In this document: piece after piece, positions 6,442 to 7,558 of the stretch | Layout: each line of letters opens with the position of its first letter | Numbering within the stretch: the stretch's first letter is position 1 | Source: an uncultured Selenomonas sp. | GTDB lineage: Bacteria > Bacillota > Negativicutes > Selenomonadales > Selenomonadaceae | Assembly (NCBI GenBank): GCA_947097535.1 | Contig: CAMURM010000065.1 | Location: forward strand, 1 to 7,558 | DNA: 7,558 nt | Reading direction: 5' to 3' | Position numbers and translations under genes: made by a program | Notes under the pieces: generated by a model | The model's database searches: none | What the model was told of the DNA's origin: nothing | What the model saw: only the letters and a program-made list of their open reading frames with translations

Positions 6442-6834
6442 ATGGCAAAAATCAGGGTATTGGTAGCAAAACCGGGCTTGGACGGTCATGACCGCGGCGC
6501 GAAAGTCGTCGCACGCGCTCTTCGTGATGCAGGCTTTGAAGTCATTTATACAGGTCTTCGCCAGACGCCGGAGCAGATTACGGAAGCAGCTCTGCAGGAA
6601 GACGTCGATGTCATTGCGATGAGCATCCTCTCGGGTGCGCATCCGCATCTTTTCCCCAAAGTTGTCGAGCTCGTGCGCTCCAAGGGCATGACGGACACGC
6701 TGATCATCGGCGGCGGCGTCATCCCCGAGACGGACATCCCCGCGCTCAAGGAAGCCGGGATTGCCGCCGTCTTTACGCCGGGCACGCCGACGAGCGACAT
6801 CGTCGATTTCATCAACGAGCATGTGAAGAAGTAA
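6442..6834 (+). CDS. Methylmalonyl-CoA mutase, cobalamin-binding (C-terminal domain) chain
   Basis: A 130-residue stand-alone B12-binding Rossmann domain that supplies the cobalamin to the catalytic chain encoded just upstream. The base-off/His-on signature is present: DGHDRG (14-19, the D-x-H-x-x-G motif, H16 being the lower cobalt ligand), SIL (61-63, the S-x-L motif) and IIGGGVIP (88-95, the GG motif). The start reads MAKIRVLVAKPGLDGHDRGA, typical of mutase C-terminal domains. The length equals one domain, with no truncation. An in-frame TAA at 6433-6435 sits between the ribosome-binding site GGAGG (6428-6432) and the ATG, which fixes the start. Corrinoid methyltransferase B12 proteins have a similar fold but usually carry a helical cap domain, absent here. 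Domain identity is very secure; partnership with the upstream chain is inferred from adjacency. Confidence 0.94.
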   Translation: MAKIRVLVAKPGLDGHDRGAKVVARALRDAGFEVIYTGLRQTPEQITEAALQEDVDVIAMSILSGAHPHLFPKVVELVRSKGMTDTLIIGGGVIPETDIPALKEAGIAAVFTPGTPTSDIVDFINEHVKK

Positions 6835-6839
6835 TGCAG

Positions 6840-6866
6840 AATCACGCGTGACGTGAAGTCGTGATT
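6840..6866 (+). repeat. Short inverted repeat after the B12-binding chain
   Basis: AATCACG (6840-6846) and CGTGATT (6860-6866) are perfect 7-bp inverted arms with a 13-nt loop. The left arm overlaps the palindrome TCACGCGTGA (6842-6851). The right arm runs into TTTTGATAA. It lies 5 bp after the stop codon and just upstream of the main terminator; it may add to termination or to 3'-end stability. The hairpin is weak alone. Confidence 0.35.
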
Positions 6867-6875
6867 TTGATAACT

Positions 6876-6916
6876 GCAGGGCTGGCAGCAGACCGTCTGC
6901 CGCCAGCCCTGCTTTT
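6876..6916 (+). terminator. Strong intrinsic terminator after the mutase genes
   Basis: An 11-bp perfect GC-rich stem GCAGGGCTGGC/GCCAGCCCTGC (6876-6886/6902-6912) continues through one A-C mismatch into a further 5-bp stem GCAGA/TCTGC closed by a CCG loop. TTTT (6913-6916) then A follows. The U-tract is short, so some readthrough into meaB is possible. It marks a likely 3' end for the transcript carrying the CoA-transferase and both mutase chains. Confidence 0.83.
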
Positions 6917-6929
6917 ATCCGTATCGTGT

Positions 6930-6960
6930 GCGAAATTTCGGGAAACAGTGTTAATTTCGC
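6930..6960. repeat. Inverted repeat upstream of meaB
   Basis: GCGAAATT (6930-6937) and AATTTCGC (6953-6960) are perfect 8-bp inverted arms separated by 15 bp; the left arm is also part of the palindrome CGAAATTTCG (6931-6940). It lies between the terminator and meaB, where a promoter or operator for meaB would be expected. GATAAA (6979-6984) could be a -10 but I see no matching -35, so no promoter is called. Function unknown. Confidence 0.3.
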
Positions 6961-7004
6961 GTTTTTCGAGATTTTCCGGATAAATGGCATAGGTGGTGCA
7001 TTCC

Positions 7005-7558
7005 ATGGATATAGCCAAGGAACTCCTGCAAGGAAATCGCCTCGCGCTTTCGAGAGCCATCACGGCGATTGAGAACGAGGCGGAAAATGCCATCGACATC
7101 ATGAAGGCGATCTATCCCCATACGGGGCGCGCCTATGTGCTCGGCATCACAGGTCCTCCCGGTGCCGGCAAGAGCACGTTGACGGACAAGCTCGCCAATG
7201 AATACAGGAAGCAGGGCAAGACGGTCGGCGTCATCGCCATCGACCCGACGAGCCCGTTTTCGGGCGGCGCCATCCTGGGCGACCGCATTCGCATGGCAAG
7301 TCTCGCGATGGACGAGGGCGTATTCATCCGCAGCATGGGAACACGCGGCAGCCTCGGCGGCCTTTCGCACAAGACGGCAGACGCCGTCAAGGTGATGGAC
7401 GCCTTTGGCAAAGACATTATTTTTGTCGAAACCGTCGGCGTCGGTCAGTCCGAAGTCGACATCGTGCGGGCAGCCGATACGACGATGGTCGTATTGATTC
7501 CCGGCATGGGCGATGACATCCAGGCCATCAAGGCGGGCGTCTTGGAGATCGGCGACGT
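7005..7558 (+). CDS. meaB: MeaB/ArgK-family GTPase, methylmalonyl-CoA mutase chaperone (partial, 3' end cut off)
   Basis: The first 184 complete codons of a G3E-type P-loop GTPase run off the right edge; the family is usually about 310-330 residues, so a little over half is present. Visible motifs are the Walker A GITGPPGAGKST (47-58), IDPTSPFSGGAILGDRIRM (79-97), RSMGTRGSLGGLS (109-121) and FVETVGVGQSEVDIV (140-154), which together are diagnostic of MeaB/ArgK. These proteins bind methylmalonyl-CoA mutase and use GTP to gate adenosylcobalamin delivery and guard against inactivation; older databases call them LAO/AO transport ATPases. The ATG at 7005 has AGGTGG (6991-6996) at 8-nt spacing. In-frame GTG codons at 6993 and 6996 overlap that site and a TAG lies at 6990, so 7005 is the best start. 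It lies on the same strand as the mutase genes but after a terminator, so it may be transcribed separately or by readthrough. Confidence 0.93.
   Translation, partial: MDIAKELLQGNRLALSRAITAIENEAENAIDIMKAIYPHTGRAYVLGITGPPGAGKSTLTDKLANEYRKQGKTVGVIAIDPTSPFSGGAILGDRIRMASLAMDEGVFIRSMGTRGSLGGLSHKTADAVKVMDAFGKDIIFVETVGVGQSEVDIVRAADTTMVVLIPGMGDDIQAIKAGVLEIGD

Noticed and set aside
1..7558. Mobile elements, CRISPR arrays, tRNA/rRNA genes or a novel defence or biosynthetic system
   Set aside because: I saw no regularly spaced repeats, transposase or integrase motifs, tRNA-like cloverleaf or unfamiliar protein family. All genes are known families in a plausible order.

Overview
The window is GC-rich bacterial DNA in which every gene I can support lies on the + strand. 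It reads as a diderm Firmicute of the Negativicutes (Selenomonas/Mitsuokella/Veillonella-like). Two things suggest this: a lipopolysaccharide-type O-antigen ligase/polymerase beside Firmicutes-like housekeeping genes, and a cluster for succinate-propionate interconversion through methylmalonyl-CoA, typical of propionate-forming Negativicutes. The genus is an inference; no rRNA or other marker is present.

Layout. Positions 2-124 are the last codons of valyl-tRNA synthetase (valS). Next comes folC (138-1451), whose ribosome-binding site overlaps the valS stop codon. A membrane-bound O-antigen ligase family protein (1448-2794) overlaps the end of folC by four bases. A 257-bp gap (2795-3051) follows, with a good promoter just after the ligase stop codon and a hairpin-rich leader of about 200 nt. 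The leader precedes a succinate/propionyl-CoA CoA-transferase (3052-4551), the catalytic chain of a split methylmalonyl-CoA mutase (4691-6340), its separate B12-binding chain (6442-6834), a strong intrinsic terminator (6876-6916), and the truncated start of the mutase chaperone GTPase meaB (7005 to the window edge). The 139-bp and 101-bp gaps inside the operon also hold hairpins. No gap exceeds 300 bp.

How the genes work together. The CoA-transferase moves CoA between propionyl-CoA and succinate, giving succinyl-CoA and free propionate. The two mutase chains isomerise succinyl-CoA to (R)-methylmalonyl-CoA using adenosylcobalamin. MeaB gates cofactor loading and protects the mutase. An epimerase and a Na+-pumping methylmalonyl-CoA decarboxylase would be expected beyond the right edge, but they are not visible here. 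valS, folC and the ligase form a separate upstream block.

No mobile element, CRISPR array, tRNA, rRNA or wholly novel protein system is visible. The least explained material is non-coding: the promoter set in inverted repeats, the structured leader, the competing hairpins between the first two operon genes, and the terminator that separates meaB from its partner genes.
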